Shown here: one piece after another, positions 16,017 to 25,159 of the stretch
Position numbering within the stretch: the first letter of the stretch is position 1
How the letters are laid out: every line of letters begins with the position of its first letter
Assembly: GCF_000337495.1 (NCBI RefSeq)
Contig: NZ_AOIS01000037.1
Span: 169,897-222,263, forward strand
Direction: 5' to 3'
DNA: 52,367 bases
DNA from: Haloterrigena salina JCM 13891
Lineage (GTDB): Archaea; Halobacteriota; Halobacteria; Halobacteriales; Natrialbaceae
Notes under the pieces: model-generated
Database searches by the model: none
What the model saw: the letters and a program-made list of their open reading frames with translations, nothing else
Told to the model about the DNA's origin: nothing
Position numbers and translations under genes: made by a program

Positions 16017-16148
16017 CCGAACTGCGGATCACCTCGGTAGACCGAATCCTCATGTGAGTCTTCGCCGGCCTCATACTCTCGATCGGCTGGAGTTGGTTCG
16101 ATCGAGATACTTTTGTCAACAGCAGTTCTTGGCTGCGACAGAATATCA

Positions 16149-17570
16149 ATGAACTCGACAAATCGGTCTGCGGATCACGGGCGGGCGCGAACACACGTTC
16201 CGTCCCGGCGACAACTTCTTCGTCTCGGTAGCGCGGCCGCGGTCACCGGGCTGGCCGGTTGTTCCGAGACAGTGGACACTCTCGGTACGATCGTCGACCC
16301 GAGCGAAGACGACACCGGTTGCGGGACCGCTAAACCCGCGGCTTCCGTTTCCGAGTACGCAACGCATCCTAAGTCGGACGTCTCGCTGTTCCGTCGTGGA
16401 CTGCGTCGGCTCGGTTACTACCCTGACGAAGTCGTCCCGAGTTCGGTGAGCGTCAACTGGACGTTCCCGCTCAATTACGTCGGCCACACGGCTGCCAAGT
16501 CAAGCCCCGTCCCAACACCAGATGGTGAGACGATTATCTTCGCCGGCGACACCGGTTGGGTATACGCCTACGCACCGACGGGAGAACTGCAGTGGTCGAC
16601 CCGGACCGGCGCGACGGAGAAAGGGTTCCACGGCTCGGCGGCAGTGATCGACGATACCGCCTACATCGGCGGCTACGACGGTGACCTCTACGCGCTGGAC
16701 GTCAAAACCGGCGACCTCGTCTGGCGGACTCGTTCCCGGGACCTCGAGGGAACGCTCGCGATCGGCTCGAGTCCCGCCTACTACGATGGTCGGCTCTACA
16801 TCATCGCCGAATACGGCGCCCCATCTTCCGGCGCACTCTGGGAAATCGATCCCGAGACCGGGGAGCCGACCTGGAGTGACGACCGCATCTGGGGCCAGCC
16901 CCACCCCTCGCCGACGATCGATCTCGAGACGGGACGGATTCTCGCCGGATCGAACGACGGCGTCGTCTACTGTTGGAAATTTCCCTCTCTCGAGTTCGCG
17001 TGGTCGTTCCAGACCAACGCCGACGGCGAGGAACAGGAAGGCGGCGCCTTCCGCAAGGGCGCTCAGATCAAGGGTACGGTGGCAGCCCACGACGGCTACG
17101 GCTACGTCGGTAGCTGGGACGAGACCTTCTACTGTCTCGACCTCGAGGACGGCTCGGAAGTGTGGTCGTTCGATACGGACCGCTCTATCATGTCGAACCC
17201 CGCAGTCGACATCGAGGAAGATGTCGTCTACATGGGCAATGACGACGGCTACGTCTACGCGATCGACGCTAAATCGGGGGAAGAGCTGTGGTCGGCGGAC
17301 GTCGGCGGCCGCGTCATCGGCGCGCTGACGGTCACTGCCGGAACGGTGCTGGCCGGCTCCTACGATTCGCACCTGTACGCCCTCGACAAGGAGACCGGCA
17401 ATCGATGTTGGCGGGTTGCGAACCGCGGTCGAGTCACCAGTGCGCCGGTCCCGATCGATGGACGAATCTACTACGCCGAACGGGCCGTCTTCTCGAACTA
17501 CTACGACGGTGAGAAGGAAACGATCCTCGAGGAACCGGGACACGGGTACTGTCTGGTCGGCGACGAGTGA
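16149..17570 (+). CDS. Tat-exported lipoprotein with PQQ-type beta-propeller
   Basis: The 473-residue protein begins with a twin-arginine signal (SRRQLLRLGSAAAVTGLAGC) ending in a lipobox Cys, so it should be lipid-anchored outside the cell membrane. The mature part has repeated blades of the type G-x-VYAYAPTGELQWSTRTG, DLYALDVKTGDLVWRTRS, YVYAIDAKSGEELWSADVGG and HLYALDKETGNRCWRV, each with the W-[ST]-like closing motif of PQQ/BamB propellers. Six to eight blades are expected. Propellers of this kind without a dehydrogenase active site are usually scaffolds, so no enzyme role is assigned. The start at 16149 follows the signal peptide. Confidence 0.9.
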   Translation: MNSTNRSADHGRARTHVPSRRQLLRLGSAAAVTGLAGCSETVDTLGTIVDPSEDDTGCGTAKPAASVSEYATHPKSDVSLFRRGLRRLGYYPDEVVPSSVSVNWTFPLNYVGHTAAKSSPVPTPDGETIIFAGDTGWVYAYAPTGELQWSTRTGATEKGFHGSAAVIDDTAYIGGYDGDLYALDVKTGDLVWRTRSRDLEGTLAIGSSPAYYDGRLYIIAEYGAPSSGALWEIDPETGEPTWSDDRIWGQPHPSPTIDLETGRILAGSNDGVVYCWKFPSLEFAWSFQTNADGEEQEGGAFRKGAQIKGTVAAHDGYGYVGSWDETFYCLDLEDGSEVWSFDTDRSIMSNPAVDIEEDVVYMGNDDGYVYAIDAKSGEELWSADVGGRVIGALTVTAGTVLAGSYDSHLYALDKETGNRCWRVANRGRVTSAPVPIDGRIYYAERAVFSNYYDGEKETILEEPGHGYCLVGDE

Positions 17571-18064
17571 CGGCTGCTGGAGTTACGCGTCTCAATCGCC
17601 TCTAGTTCCTTCACGCTTCGAGCAACGAAAGTTCTCTGAACCGGTTCTCCTCACAGAGAGCTCTGATAGCACGATCTCGGCGTTCAAGAACTCTTGTCTC
17701 GGTTCCCAGCAAGTAGCCGACGGTGGCCGCTGTTCGGTCAGTCTCTATCGATGCTCGGTTCGATAATGAGCCACTCGAGTTCGATCTCAGTGGCGACTGT
17801 CGCAGTGTGTGTAGGATTCAGCCAATTCCCCCCGAGATGCATATAGCAGCGCTACGATCTATCGTGTAGCGCGTCGTCAGTTCGGCGCATTCTCGATAGC
17901 GTCACTCGGATCTTCGGTACCACATCTCCGATGAGCGCTCGTCTAACAGTGAGACAAAACAGGCCGTTGACTCGGCGACTGCTGTCGCTATCGGATGTAG
18001 CGTGCGAAAGAAAATGGAATGTGCGTCAAGGGCCGGACGAAGTCCGGTGGTTAGTTAGCGGTAA
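17571..18064. other. 494-nt gene-poor stretch behind the S-layer gene
   Basis: The base composition is lower in GC and less coding-like than the neighbours. It contains the S-layer terminator at 18007-18047, an imperfect inverted repeat around 17849-17872 (GCGCTACGAT/ATCGTGTAGCGC) and a 34-codon leftward frame at 17738-17842 that is too short to call. No mobile element was recognised. Confidence 0.5.
18007..18047 (-). terminator. probable transcription terminator of the S-layer gene
   Basis: Downstream of the S-layer stop on the minus strand, CCGGAC at the end of 18047-18042 pairs with GTCCGG at 18038-18033 around a TTC loop, and is followed by a pyrimidine/T-rich tract (CATTTTCTTTCG, 18018-18007). 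Hairpin plus T-rich tract fits a strong stop behind a very highly expressed gene. Confidence 0.6.
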
Positions 18065-20584
18065 TTAGTTTTGGCGGCGGAGCGCGAGCATGGCGGCAGC
18101 GAGCATCGCGACGAGGGCGACAGCGATGCCGAAGCCGGGCGTACCGTCGTCTTCGCCATCGTCTTCGCCACCGTTCTCGTTGCCGTTCTCCTCACCGTTC
18201 TCGGCGCCGTTCTCGTTGCCGTTCTCGGTACCGTTCTCGTTGCCGTTCTCCTCACCGTTCTCGGCGCCGTTCTCAGTACCGTTCTCCTCACCGTTCTCGG
18301 ATGCGTCCTCGACGGTCAGCGTACCGTCGGCGGACGCGTCAACGTTCTCGTTGGAGACAGAGATGGTGAGATCGTAGTCACCGGCGTCGAGGTCCTCACC
18401 GTTGACGGTGGTGAGGGTGACGGTCTCGCTCGAGTTAGCGCCGACTTCGACGCCTTCCTCGGTGTAGACCTCGCCGTTGAACGTGAGTTCAACGTCGACG
18501 GTCTGTGCGGAGTCACCGTTGTTGGTGACGACCGCGCTGATGTCGGTCGACTCTTCGGTCGTGATCGGGGAGTCGTACTCAGCCGAGACATCGACGTCCG
18601 TCTCGGGTTCGTCATCAGAAGCGGCTTCGAGGGTCACGTCCTCTGCGACGGCCGTGTTGTCCTCGTTGACGGTGTCAGTAGCGGTCATCTTGAAGTGGAC
18701 ACCGGGTGTTTCGCCAGCGAGGTCGAATTCCGTCGTGAAGGTGCCGTCAGCGGCGACGACAGCGTCACTCAGGTCGACGAAGCCACCTTCGTCGGAGTCA
18801 ACCTCGGTGTTGATTTCCGTACCGGGGGCGACGTTCGTCGTCCCGCTGGCCTGGGCTCCGTCCTCAGCCGGCAGCGAGTCGATGTCGTCCCACTCGAGAG
18901 TACGCTTGTTGAAGTCGAGAGCGACGTCGTACTCGACGTCCTCGTCTTCTGCGACGTACTCGTTGCTGTCGTTCACCGTGAACGTGGTGTCGAACTCTGC
19001 GTTCTCGTAGTCAAGGTCGTTGTAGGTCTCGAGGTTGTCACCGGTAACCTTGAAGACCAGATCGCCCTCGTAGTTCTCGGAGCTGGTAGTGACCAGTTCG
19101 AGATCGAGGGAGCCGTTGGAGCTGTTGAACTCAGTCGTATCGTCGGAGATGACGCCCGACTTAGTCTGAGTGATCTCGAGGATGAAATCATCCTGGTAGT
19201 CATTCGTGATGTCGTCGATTGCACCCTCTGCACCGAAGTCTTCGAGGGTCAGGAGCAGCGAGTCGTTCTCCGCGATCGTGTCCGTCGCGGTCGCGTACTC
19301 GTTGAAGTCCTCGAGGTTCTCGATGTTCTGGTCGGCGGGTGCCGTGTAGGTCGTCACGTCACCGAAGCCGCTGTGGGCCTGAACGACCAGCGCGTCGCGG
19401 TCGTATTCCTGGTTGAGCTGGTAGGTGCTCAGGTCACTGGAGTTAAAGTCACTGGTGAGTTCGTCACCAATGGCCAGACGCCAGTTGTACTCAGGGAGCG
19501 GGTCGGTTCCAAGTTCACTATTCTCGACGTTCTGTTCAATGGACACGTCGCTGTTATCACCAGCAACGCCCCACGGACTGTTCCCTGCTTCGTGGGTGTT
19601 GAAGGTCAGCGTGACCTCGTCACCCTCGACACCGCTCACGTTCACGGCAGTCGCGTAGTCGGTGTCCGCAGACCCAAGCACGATCGAGGCGTCCTGGGTT
19701 TCTTCGAGAGCGACGGTGATCTCAGCGATGTCACCAGACTCGACCTGCTCGACGTTGGTGATGGAGTAATCCGTGTCACCAGCTTCGGTGACCTGGATCG
19801 TGGCCGTGTCTTCAGCCGTCGTGTCAGTCACGGACGACGTGAACTGGTATTCACCAGCCGCGATGCCGGTGAAGTCAGCTTCGAAGTCCTCGCGACCGTT
19901 GAGGACGATCGAATTTTCGTCTGCATCAACGTAAACGACACTATCGGAGGCGTTAACGTTATCGCTGGTGAGTTCAGCGCTGCTGTTGCCGAAGATGTTC
20001 CAGAGATCCTCGTGGTTGAGGCCCTCAGCACTCACTTCAGTCGTAATACCGGAGCGCTCGGAGTCAACCGTCAGGTCAACGTTACCCTTGTTGGTAACGG
20101 TATCCGAGGAGAACTCCGTGGTCAGCGTGTGCGTGCTGACGTCGAACTGAACATCGACTTCGCTTTCGTCAGTCACATTGTACGAACTACCATCAAGAAT
20201 CTCGGTCGAAACCTCGATGTACAGGTCGCCTTGTGAGAGGAAGTCAACGTTGTCAGCCTTGTCGCTGGTAGCCTTTTTGACATCAAGGTCGCGGACCCAG
20301 TTGCCCTGCGCATCGTGGAGTTCGACAGTGCTAGCGTTCGATAGATTAGTGCTAACACCATCGCTGTCGTTGAGGACATAGCCGACCTGACCCTGGAAGA
20401 GTCGGTCACTGTTGTTTAATTGTGTGTTACCGTCATTCACAGCCGTTTCGTCACCGTAACTGCTTTCTGTCGCTGCTGCCGCGCCGCCTGCAAATGCAGC
20501 GGACATGGCAACAACGGAGAACACCAGAAGCGCGGCCAGGACTACTGCGCGTCCCTTTTCGCGAATGGTTGCGTTGTCTGTCAT
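18065..20584 (-). CDS. csg: S-layer surface glycoprotein with PGF-CTERM sorting tail
   Basis: The 839-residue protein forms the cell wall lattice. It has a Sec-type signal peptide (about 1-38, VVLAALLVFSVVAMSAAFAG), a long Thr/Ser/Asp-rich ectodomain with many N-x-S/T glycosylation sequons, and an extended acidic stalk of repeated Glu-Asn-Gly units. It ends in TPGFGIAVALVAMLAAAMLALRRQN-type tail, where the PGF-hydrophobic-basic pattern is the signal for archaeosortase A processing and lipid anchoring. The ectodomain resembles haloarchaeal csg proteins in its ordering of Ig-like domains. Codon use differs from neighbours (more CT/AC-ending codons), consistent with very high expression. A promoter and leader lie upstream. 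Confidence 0.95.
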   Translation of the reverse strand: MTDNATIREKGRAVVLAALLVFSVVAMSAAFAGGAAAATESSYGDETAVNDGNTQLNNSDRLFQGQVGYVLNDSDGVSTNLSNASTVELHDAQGNWVRDLDVKKATSDKADNVDFLSQGDLYIEVSTEILDGSSYNVTDESEVDVQFDVSTHTLTTEFSSDTVTNKGNVDLTVDSERSGITTEVSAEGLNHEDLWNIFGNSSAELTSDNVNASDSVVYVDADENSIVLNGREDFEADFTGIAAGEYQFTSSVTDTTAEDTATIQVTEAGDTDYSITNVEQVESGDIAEITVALEETQDASIVLGSADTDYATAVNVSGVEGDEVTLTFNTHEAGNSPWGVAGDNSDVSIEQNVENSELGTDPLPEYNWRLAIGDELTSDFNSSDLSTYQLNQEYDRDALVVQAHSGFGDVTTYTAPADQNIENLEDFNEYATATDTIAENDSLLLTLEDFGAEGAIDDITNDYQDDFILEITQTKSGVISDDTTEFNSSNGSLDLELVTTSSENYEGDLVFKVTGDNLETYNDLDYENAEFDTTFTVNDSNEYVAEDEDVEYDVALDFNKRTLEWDDIDSLPAEDGAQASGTTNVAPGTEINTEVDSDEGGFVDLSDAVVAADGTFTTEFDLAGETPGVHFKMTATDTVNEDNTAVAEDVTLEAASDDEPETDVDVSAEYDSPITTEESTDISAVVTNNGDSAQTVDVELTFNGEVYTEEGVEVGANSSETVTLTTVNGEDLDAGDYDLTISVSNENVDASADGTLTVEDASENGEENGTENGAENGEENGNENGTENGNENGAENGEENGNENGGEDDGEDDGTPGFGIAVALVAMLAAAMLALRRQN
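18171..18302 (-). repeat. 12-nt tandem repeat encoding the ENG-rich S-layer stalk
   Basis: Eleven CCGTTCTC-starting units of 12 nt follow one another without gaps (units begin at 18171 plus multiples of 12). They encode tetrapeptides Glu-Asn-Gly-x on the minus strand, where x is N, T, E or A. Within this, a three-unit block (x = N, E, A) recurs 60 nt later, which suggests growth by slippage or unequal exchange. Confidence 0.9.
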
Positions 20585-21178
20585 TTATGTTGTCTTGTTG
20601 TTTTGTCGGGTTGGTTAGCGTGCGATGCGGACGGATACGGACAGCACGATGCTCGTACTGCCCGCGCCGGGTAGGGGTATCTCCATCTATAAAGTACCCC
20701 GTAATAAGTTTTCTGTATGGGTCATTGGTCTATTATATTGAGTAATCCGAGATAAATCGCAAGACTACGTCGACTTTCGACGATCGGCTCGCGATACCAA
20801 TCGATCTCTGAATTACAGCTCTAACAGAATATTACATATAAAAGCCGTCCCGGAACGTGCTGCTATCAGGGCGATTTCCACTCGCCCGCGGTGCCTTTGA
20901 CGGGGAGAGGGAACGATACACGGTATAGTTCAAATCAAATTTGGCGAACTTCTCTGTAAGATAGTATTACTCCCCGTAGCAGCTGATTGGTGGTACGAGG
21001 TACCGTTCCATACTCTGGTTGCACGCGTAGCGTGTGCGAATGACCTATTTTCGAGACCGAAATTCAAGCAGGCCAGAATAATCAGGAGACAGTCGGACCC
21101 AGCACCGAAGAAAAAGCGAATCCGAACTCAACAGTCAATCGGCCAGCGGATGCGAGACCGTAGCGGACCGCGACCACC
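20585..21178. other. 594-nt intergenic region with S-layer promoter and leader
   Basis: Next to the S-layer start lie a leader of about 80 nt and its promoter (20686-20693). Beyond it, 20700-20950 is AT-rich. Around 21020-21040, GCACGC and GCGTGTGC form a short imperfect hairpin. No gene or RNA was recognised. Confidence 0.5.
20686..20693 (-). promoter_or_regulatory. TATA element of the S-layer gene
   Basis: The minus strand reads TTTATAGA at this place, preceded by GGGGTAC. A start point about 24 nt downstream would give a leader of roughly 80 nt, in keeping with the long leaders of haloarchaeal S-layer mRNAs. Confidence 0.5.
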
Positions 21179-21973
21179 TCAGAAGGGGAACAGCGAGTCG
21201 GCCTCGAGGTCGCGCTCGATCAGTTCGATCTCGTGGCCGTCCTGATCCTTAGTGAAGGCGTACATGTTGTCGTTGCTCTCGGGGTCCCGGTAGTCGGGCG
21301 CCTCGCGCTCGAGCAGGGCCTCCCAGTCCTCCTGGAGGTCGTCGACGCGGACGCAGAGGTGGCCCCAGGCGTCGCCCATGTCGTAGCTGCGGCCGTCGTA
21401 GTTGTAGGTGAGTTCGACGGACATCGCCTCGTCAGGGGCGTCGCGGGGCTCGACGAAGTAGTTCGCGAAGGAGTCGGCCTCCCAGCGGCCGACCTCGTCG
21501 TACTCGAACTTGCGGGTCCAGAAGCCAAGCGCCTCGTCGGCGTCCTCGACGCGGATCATGGTGTGGTCGATGGACCAGAGCACGCCCTCGTCGGGGTCGC
21601 GCTGAACGATCTCGATCTCGTGGCCGTCGGGATCCTTCACGAAGGCGTAGTCGCCGCCGCAGGACTCGGGGTCGCGGTAGTCGTCGACGCCCTCGTCCAG
21701 CAGCTGCTGGTAGTAGTCCTCGAGTTCGCCGTCCGGGACTCGCACTGCGATGTGGCCCCAGGCGTCGCCCACCTCTGGCTCCTCGCCTTCGTTGTGGGTA
21801 ATCTCGAGCATGGCGCCGTCCTCGTGCATGTCTTCTGGCCCGAGGTAGACGATGGTGAAGCCGTCACCCTCGAAGCGATCCTTCTCCTCGTACTCGAGGT
21901 GGGTCTGGTACCAGTCGAGCGACTCCTCGAGATCCGAGACGCGGATCATCGTGTGGTCGAGCGTTCCGTCCAT
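21179..21973 (-). CDS. two-domain VOC (glyoxalase/dioxygenase superfamily) protein
   Basis: The 264-residue protein contains two vicinal-oxygen-chelate modules in tandem: DHTMIRVSDLEESLDWY (from 6) and DHTMIRVEDADEALGFW (from about 136). Each ends in a metal-ligand segment, GGDYAFVKDPDGHEIEIVQ and NMYAFTKDQDGHEIELIE. Metal ligands His and Glu are present in each half. Fused two-module VOC proteins include glyoxalase I and ring-cleaving dioxygenases; the motif DPDGHEIE with DAWGHIAVRV is closest to glyoxalase I. Substrate unproven; possible methylglyoxal detoxification. Confidence 0.83.
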   Translation of the reverse strand: MDGTLDHTMIRVSDLEESLDWYQTHLEYEEKDRFEGDGFTIVYLGPEDMHEDGAMLEITHNEGEEPEVGDAWGHIAVRVPDGELEDYYQQLLDEGVDDYRDPESCGGDYAFVKDPDGHEIEIVQRDPDEGVLWSIDHTMIRVEDADEALGFWTRKFEYDEVGRWEADSFANYFVEPRDAPDEAMSVELTYNYDGRSYDMGDAWGHLCVRVDDLQEDWEALLEREAPDYRDPESNDNMYAFTKDQDGHEIELIERDLEADSLFPF

Positions 21974-22021
21974 ACGCGAGACGACGCCTGCGACCCCAAA
22001 AAACGTGGCGAAGCCGGCGGT

Positions 22022-23740
22022 CTACTCGTTCCGGTCGGTCGAATCCGCGTCGCTCTGGCGGTCGGACTCCACGGTATCGAACACCGGATCGGTCGCGACC
22101 GGTTCGAGGTCTTTCCTGTTGGCGTCGAATTCCGAGAGACCGCGGACGAGGGCGACGAGCAGGAGCACGCCCAGCGGGAGGAAGAACAGCGGCGAGACGC
22201 CGAGGTAGCCGTTGAGCAGGTAGCAGATCACGACGACGAACATGACGGTGGCGGCATAGGGGAGTTGCGTGCGCACGTGATCGATCAGGTCGGCACCGCT
22301 GAACGTCGCCGAGAGCACCGTCGTGTCGGAGATCGGCGAGGCGTGGTCGCCGAAGATCGCGCCGGAGAAGACGGCGCCGACGGCGACCGGGACGAGTTCG
22401 AACCCGTTCCCGAACTCATAGGCGATCCGGATGGCGATCGGCGTGACGAGTCCCATCGTCGCCCACGACGACCCCATCGTGAACGCGACGAACGCCGCAA
22501 CGAACAGCACGAGGACCGGGAGCAACTCCGCCGTGATGTACGGCTCTGCTACGTTGGCGACGAACTCGCCCGTTCCCAGCGTCTCCGCGACGCTGCTGAT
22601 CGTCCACGCGAGCACGAGGATCGTCACCGCCGTCAGCATGATGCCGAAGCCGTCGATGACGGTGTCGACGCCGTTGCCGATGTCGAAGAGTCCGTAGCCG
22701 ATCCCGATCGCGATCGCGGCGACGACCATCGCGAACGAGCCCCAGATCAGCGCCGGCGCGAAGGCGGCCTCGCCGACGATGTCAATCAGCACCTGCAGGG
22801 TCGAGAACAGCACGTCGACGGCCCCGTCGCCCTCGATCGCCGCCCCTATCGATGTCGGCGCACCCGTTTCGGCCTGACTCGACTGCCAGGTCTGATATCC
22901 CGTCCAGAACGCCCTCCCGAGCGTCACTCCGATCAGGACGGCGACCGGCGCGAAGAACGTCCGCAACATCGGTCGCTCGTCGATCGGTTCGCCTAGATCC
23001 TCCTCGACCTTCTGGAGCGGCTGTGCGCCCTCGCGGTTGACCGCACCGGTCGTGCGCGACCGGTGCTCTGCGTCGAGCATCTCGCCGTAGTCCCGGCCGG
23101 TGTAGACGACGATGCCGACCATGGCGATCGCCAGCAGGGCGTAGGTGTTGTACGGGATCGACCGCACGAAGGTCCAGAACGCGTTCGGCGCTTCACTCGC
23201 GACGCCCATGTCCTCGTACGCGGTGCTAATCAGGGACAGCTGGAACGCGACCCAACTCGAGATGCCCAGCGTCGCCACGGGCGCAGCCGTCGAGTCGACG
23301 ATGTACGCGAGCTTCTCGCGGGAGACCCGCAGCTCGTCGGAGATTTCGCGCATCGTACTCCCGACGATAGCGGTGTTGGCGTAGTCGTCGAAGAACATGA
23401 GGATTCCGAGACCCCACGTGGTCAGCCCGACGGCCCGCTGGGACCGGAGGTTTTCAGTCGCCCAGTTGCGCACGGCGATCGCGCCGCCGAGCCGCCAGAT
23501 GAGCGCGACGCCCGATCCCAGCAGGAGCGTGAACACGAGAATCTGGACGTGGAAGCCGTCGTCGACGATGATCGCGGCGACGATCCAGTCGAACGTCTGT
23601 GCGATGCCGAGACCGCCGGTGTGGATCACCGCTCCCGACCAGATGCCCAAGAACAGCGAGAGCATCGGTCGCCGCGTCGCGATCGCGAGCCCGATCGCGA
23701 GCAGCGGCGGAATGAGCGATAGCGCTCCGAAGTCGGACAT
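22022..23740 (-). CDS. nhaC: NhaC-family Na+/H+ antiporter-like membrane protein
   Basis: The 572-residue protein has about 11-12 membrane helices. Family blocks are RRPMLSLFLGIWSGAVIHTGG at the N-terminus, FFDDYANTAIVGSTMR, and the paired halves AGAVFSGAIFGDHASPISDTTVLSAT, which carries the GDHASPISDT signature of the NhaC/DctM-like (ion transporter superfamily) fold. It should exchange Na+ for H+, or a related ion or metabolite, across the cell membrane. A second homologue lies at 38845. The ATG at 23740 gives the normal N-terminus. Confidence 0.87.
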   Translation of the reverse strand: MSDFGALSLIPPLLAIGLAIATRRPMLSLFLGIWSGAVIHTGGLGIAQTFDWIVAAIIVDDGFHVQILVFTLLLGSGVALIWRLGGAIAVRNWATENLRSQRAVGLTTWGLGILMFFDDYANTAIVGSTMREISDELRVSREKLAYIVDSTAAPVATLGISSWVAFQLSLISTAYEDMGVASEAPNAFWTFVRSIPYNTYALLAIAMVGIVVYTGRDYGEMLDAEHRSRTTGAVNREGAQPLQKVEEDLGEPIDERPMLRTFFAPVAVLIGVTLGRAFWTGYQTWQSSQAETGAPTSIGAAIEGDGAVDVLFSTLQVLIDIVGEAAFAPALIWGSFAMVVAAIAIGIGYGLFDIGNGVDTVIDGFGIMLTAVTILVLAWTISSVAETLGTGEFVANVAEPYITAELLPVLVLFVAAFVAFTMGSSWATMGLVTPIAIRIAYEFGNGFELVPVAVGAVFSGAIFGDHASPISDTTVLSATFSGADLIDHVRTQLPYAATVMFVVVICYLLNGYLGVSPLFFLPLGVLLLVALVRGLSEFDANRKDLEPVATDPVFDTVESDRQSDADSTDRNE

Positions 23741-23852
23741 ACGTTATCGGTAGGTCGACTGCGTGATAATGCCACTGATTGTGGTATTATCCGATAATAG
23801 TACGCAGTTTTGAACTCTCGTTGACTGGTAGGACGCCGCTCCACGCGCCGTG

Positions 23853-25049
23853 CTAGTAATCGACCGAGGCGAACACGATACAGACGACGACACCGGCGAG
23901 AGTGGCGATACCGACGAACGCTTCGTCGAAGTACCCTCGATCTGCGACCGCGCCGAAGAGGACCGGACTCAGCGCACCGAGCGCGAGGTAGACCGTCCGA
24001 AGCGCGCCCAGGTTCGTCCCCTGCGTGCCGTCCGGCAGCCGCCGGGTGAGATCGGAGATCACGATCGTTTCGAATCCCAGGAGGCTACTCGCGAGCACGG
24101 TCAGCAGACCGAAGAGCCACACCTCCCCGACGAAGGGGAGCGCGAGAAGCGCCAGACCGGCCGATCCCATGATCAGGAGGAGGGGCGCCCGGACGCCGAT
24201 ACTATCGTAGGCCCGTCCGGCGACCGGCTTCATCAGGATGCCGAGCGCGAAGAAGAAGCCGAACAGGACGTTCGCGACCTGCGCCGGGAGTCCCTTTACG
24301 TCCATCAGATACGTCGGGTAGAACCCCATGAACGCCTGAATGATGACGGCCCACAGCACGAGCAGCGCGGTCCCTCGGAGGACGACCGGCTGTGACAGCG
24401 TCGGAACGACGTCCTCGAGGTCGAGGTACTCGCTCAGCGGCGCCGCCGTCGACGGCTGTTTCGGAAGCGTCAGCCAGAGGCTGAGAGCCGCGATCAGAAA
24501 GAGCGGAACGGCGGCGCCGAAGCTGTACTGCCAGGCAAGCGCGGTTGCGATAAACCCGGCGGTCGGCGGCATCACCGCGTTCCCGATGTCGCCGGCGGCC
24601 ATCGTCGCGCCCGTCGCCGTGCCGAGTTGGTCGGGGTAGATCTTGTTCAGGATCGTGAATCGCGAGACGCCGTACAGCGCCGTTCCGGCGCCGAACAGGG
24701 CCGTCGCGAGGAACAGGAAGATCGTCGAGTCGACGACGATGACGAGCGCGAGCATCGCCGCCGCGAGGAGGGATCCCGCGATCAACAGCAGACGCTCCCC
24801 GATCCAGTCGGCGAGGATGCCGCCCGGCAGCTGCCCGAACGCGTAGGCGATCCAGAGCACCGACAGGAGCAGGCCGGACGTCGTGAGCGTAAGCGAGTAC
24901 GTGCCACGGATATGGGGCAACAACGCCGGGTAGATCATCCGGACACTGATCGACAGAAACCAGCCGAAGGCGACGGAGAGGAGTATCTTTCCGCGGCCGT
25001 CGCTCGAGAGGTCGCTAATAACGCGTTTCGGATTCGAAATAGAGGGCAC
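23853..25049 (-). CDS. MFS transporter
   Basis: The 398-residue protein has about 12 predicted helices in two halves. The loop GQLPGGILADWIGERLLL matches the MFS motif A (G-x-L-a-D-r-x-G-r), and the second half has DLTRRLPDGTQGTNLGALRTVYLALG. The length and pattern fit a drug/metabolite exporter or nitrate/organic anion carrier; substrate cannot be told. Translation from GTG 25049 (MPSISNPKRV). It lies downstream of the DRG GTPase on the same strand with 110 nt between. Confidence 0.85.
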   Translation of the reverse strand: MPSISNPKRVISDLSSDGRGKILLSVAFGWFLSISVRMIYPALLPHIRGTYSLTLTTSGLLLSVLWIAYAFGQLPGGILADWIGERLLLIAGSLLAAAMLALVIVVDSTIFLFLATALFGAGTALYGVSRFTILNKIYPDQLGTATGATMAAGDIGNAVMPPTAGFIATALAWQYSFGAAVPLFLIAALSLWLTLPKQPSTAAPLSEYLDLEDVVPTLSQPVVLRGTALLVLWAVIIQAFMGFYPTYLMDVKGLPAQVANVLFGFFFALGILMKPVAGRAYDSIGVRAPLLLIMGSAGLALLALPFVGEVWLFGLLTVLASSLLGFETIVISDLTRRLPDGTQGTNLGALRTVYLALGALSPVLFGAVADRGYFDEAFVGIATLAGVVVCIVFASVDY

Positions 25050-25159
25050 AGGCGGTAATAGTCACCTAGAGTGTCGGTCCTCGGTCGCGCTATTCAGTGT
25101 TGTTATCCGGACGCCGGCTTTCGATACCAGTGCGTCGCGTCGGCGTTCCTGTGAACGAC

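Noticed and set aside
17738..17842. 34-codon leftward frame starting MHLGGNWLNPTHTATVATEI
   Set aside because: It is protein-like in feel but too short, has no visible promoter pairing, and lies in DNA of ordinary intergenic composition.
21020..21045. Inverted repeat GCACGC/GCGTGTGC as a terminator
   Set aside because: The stem is imperfect, no T-run follows, and it does not lie at the end of a gene.
21233..22996. Long rightward open frame opposite the VOC and NhaC genes
   Set aside because: Its protein is low in hydrophobic patterning and rich in Arg, Asp, Glu and His; it is a shadow frame created by GC3 bias, whereas the minus strand has clear families.
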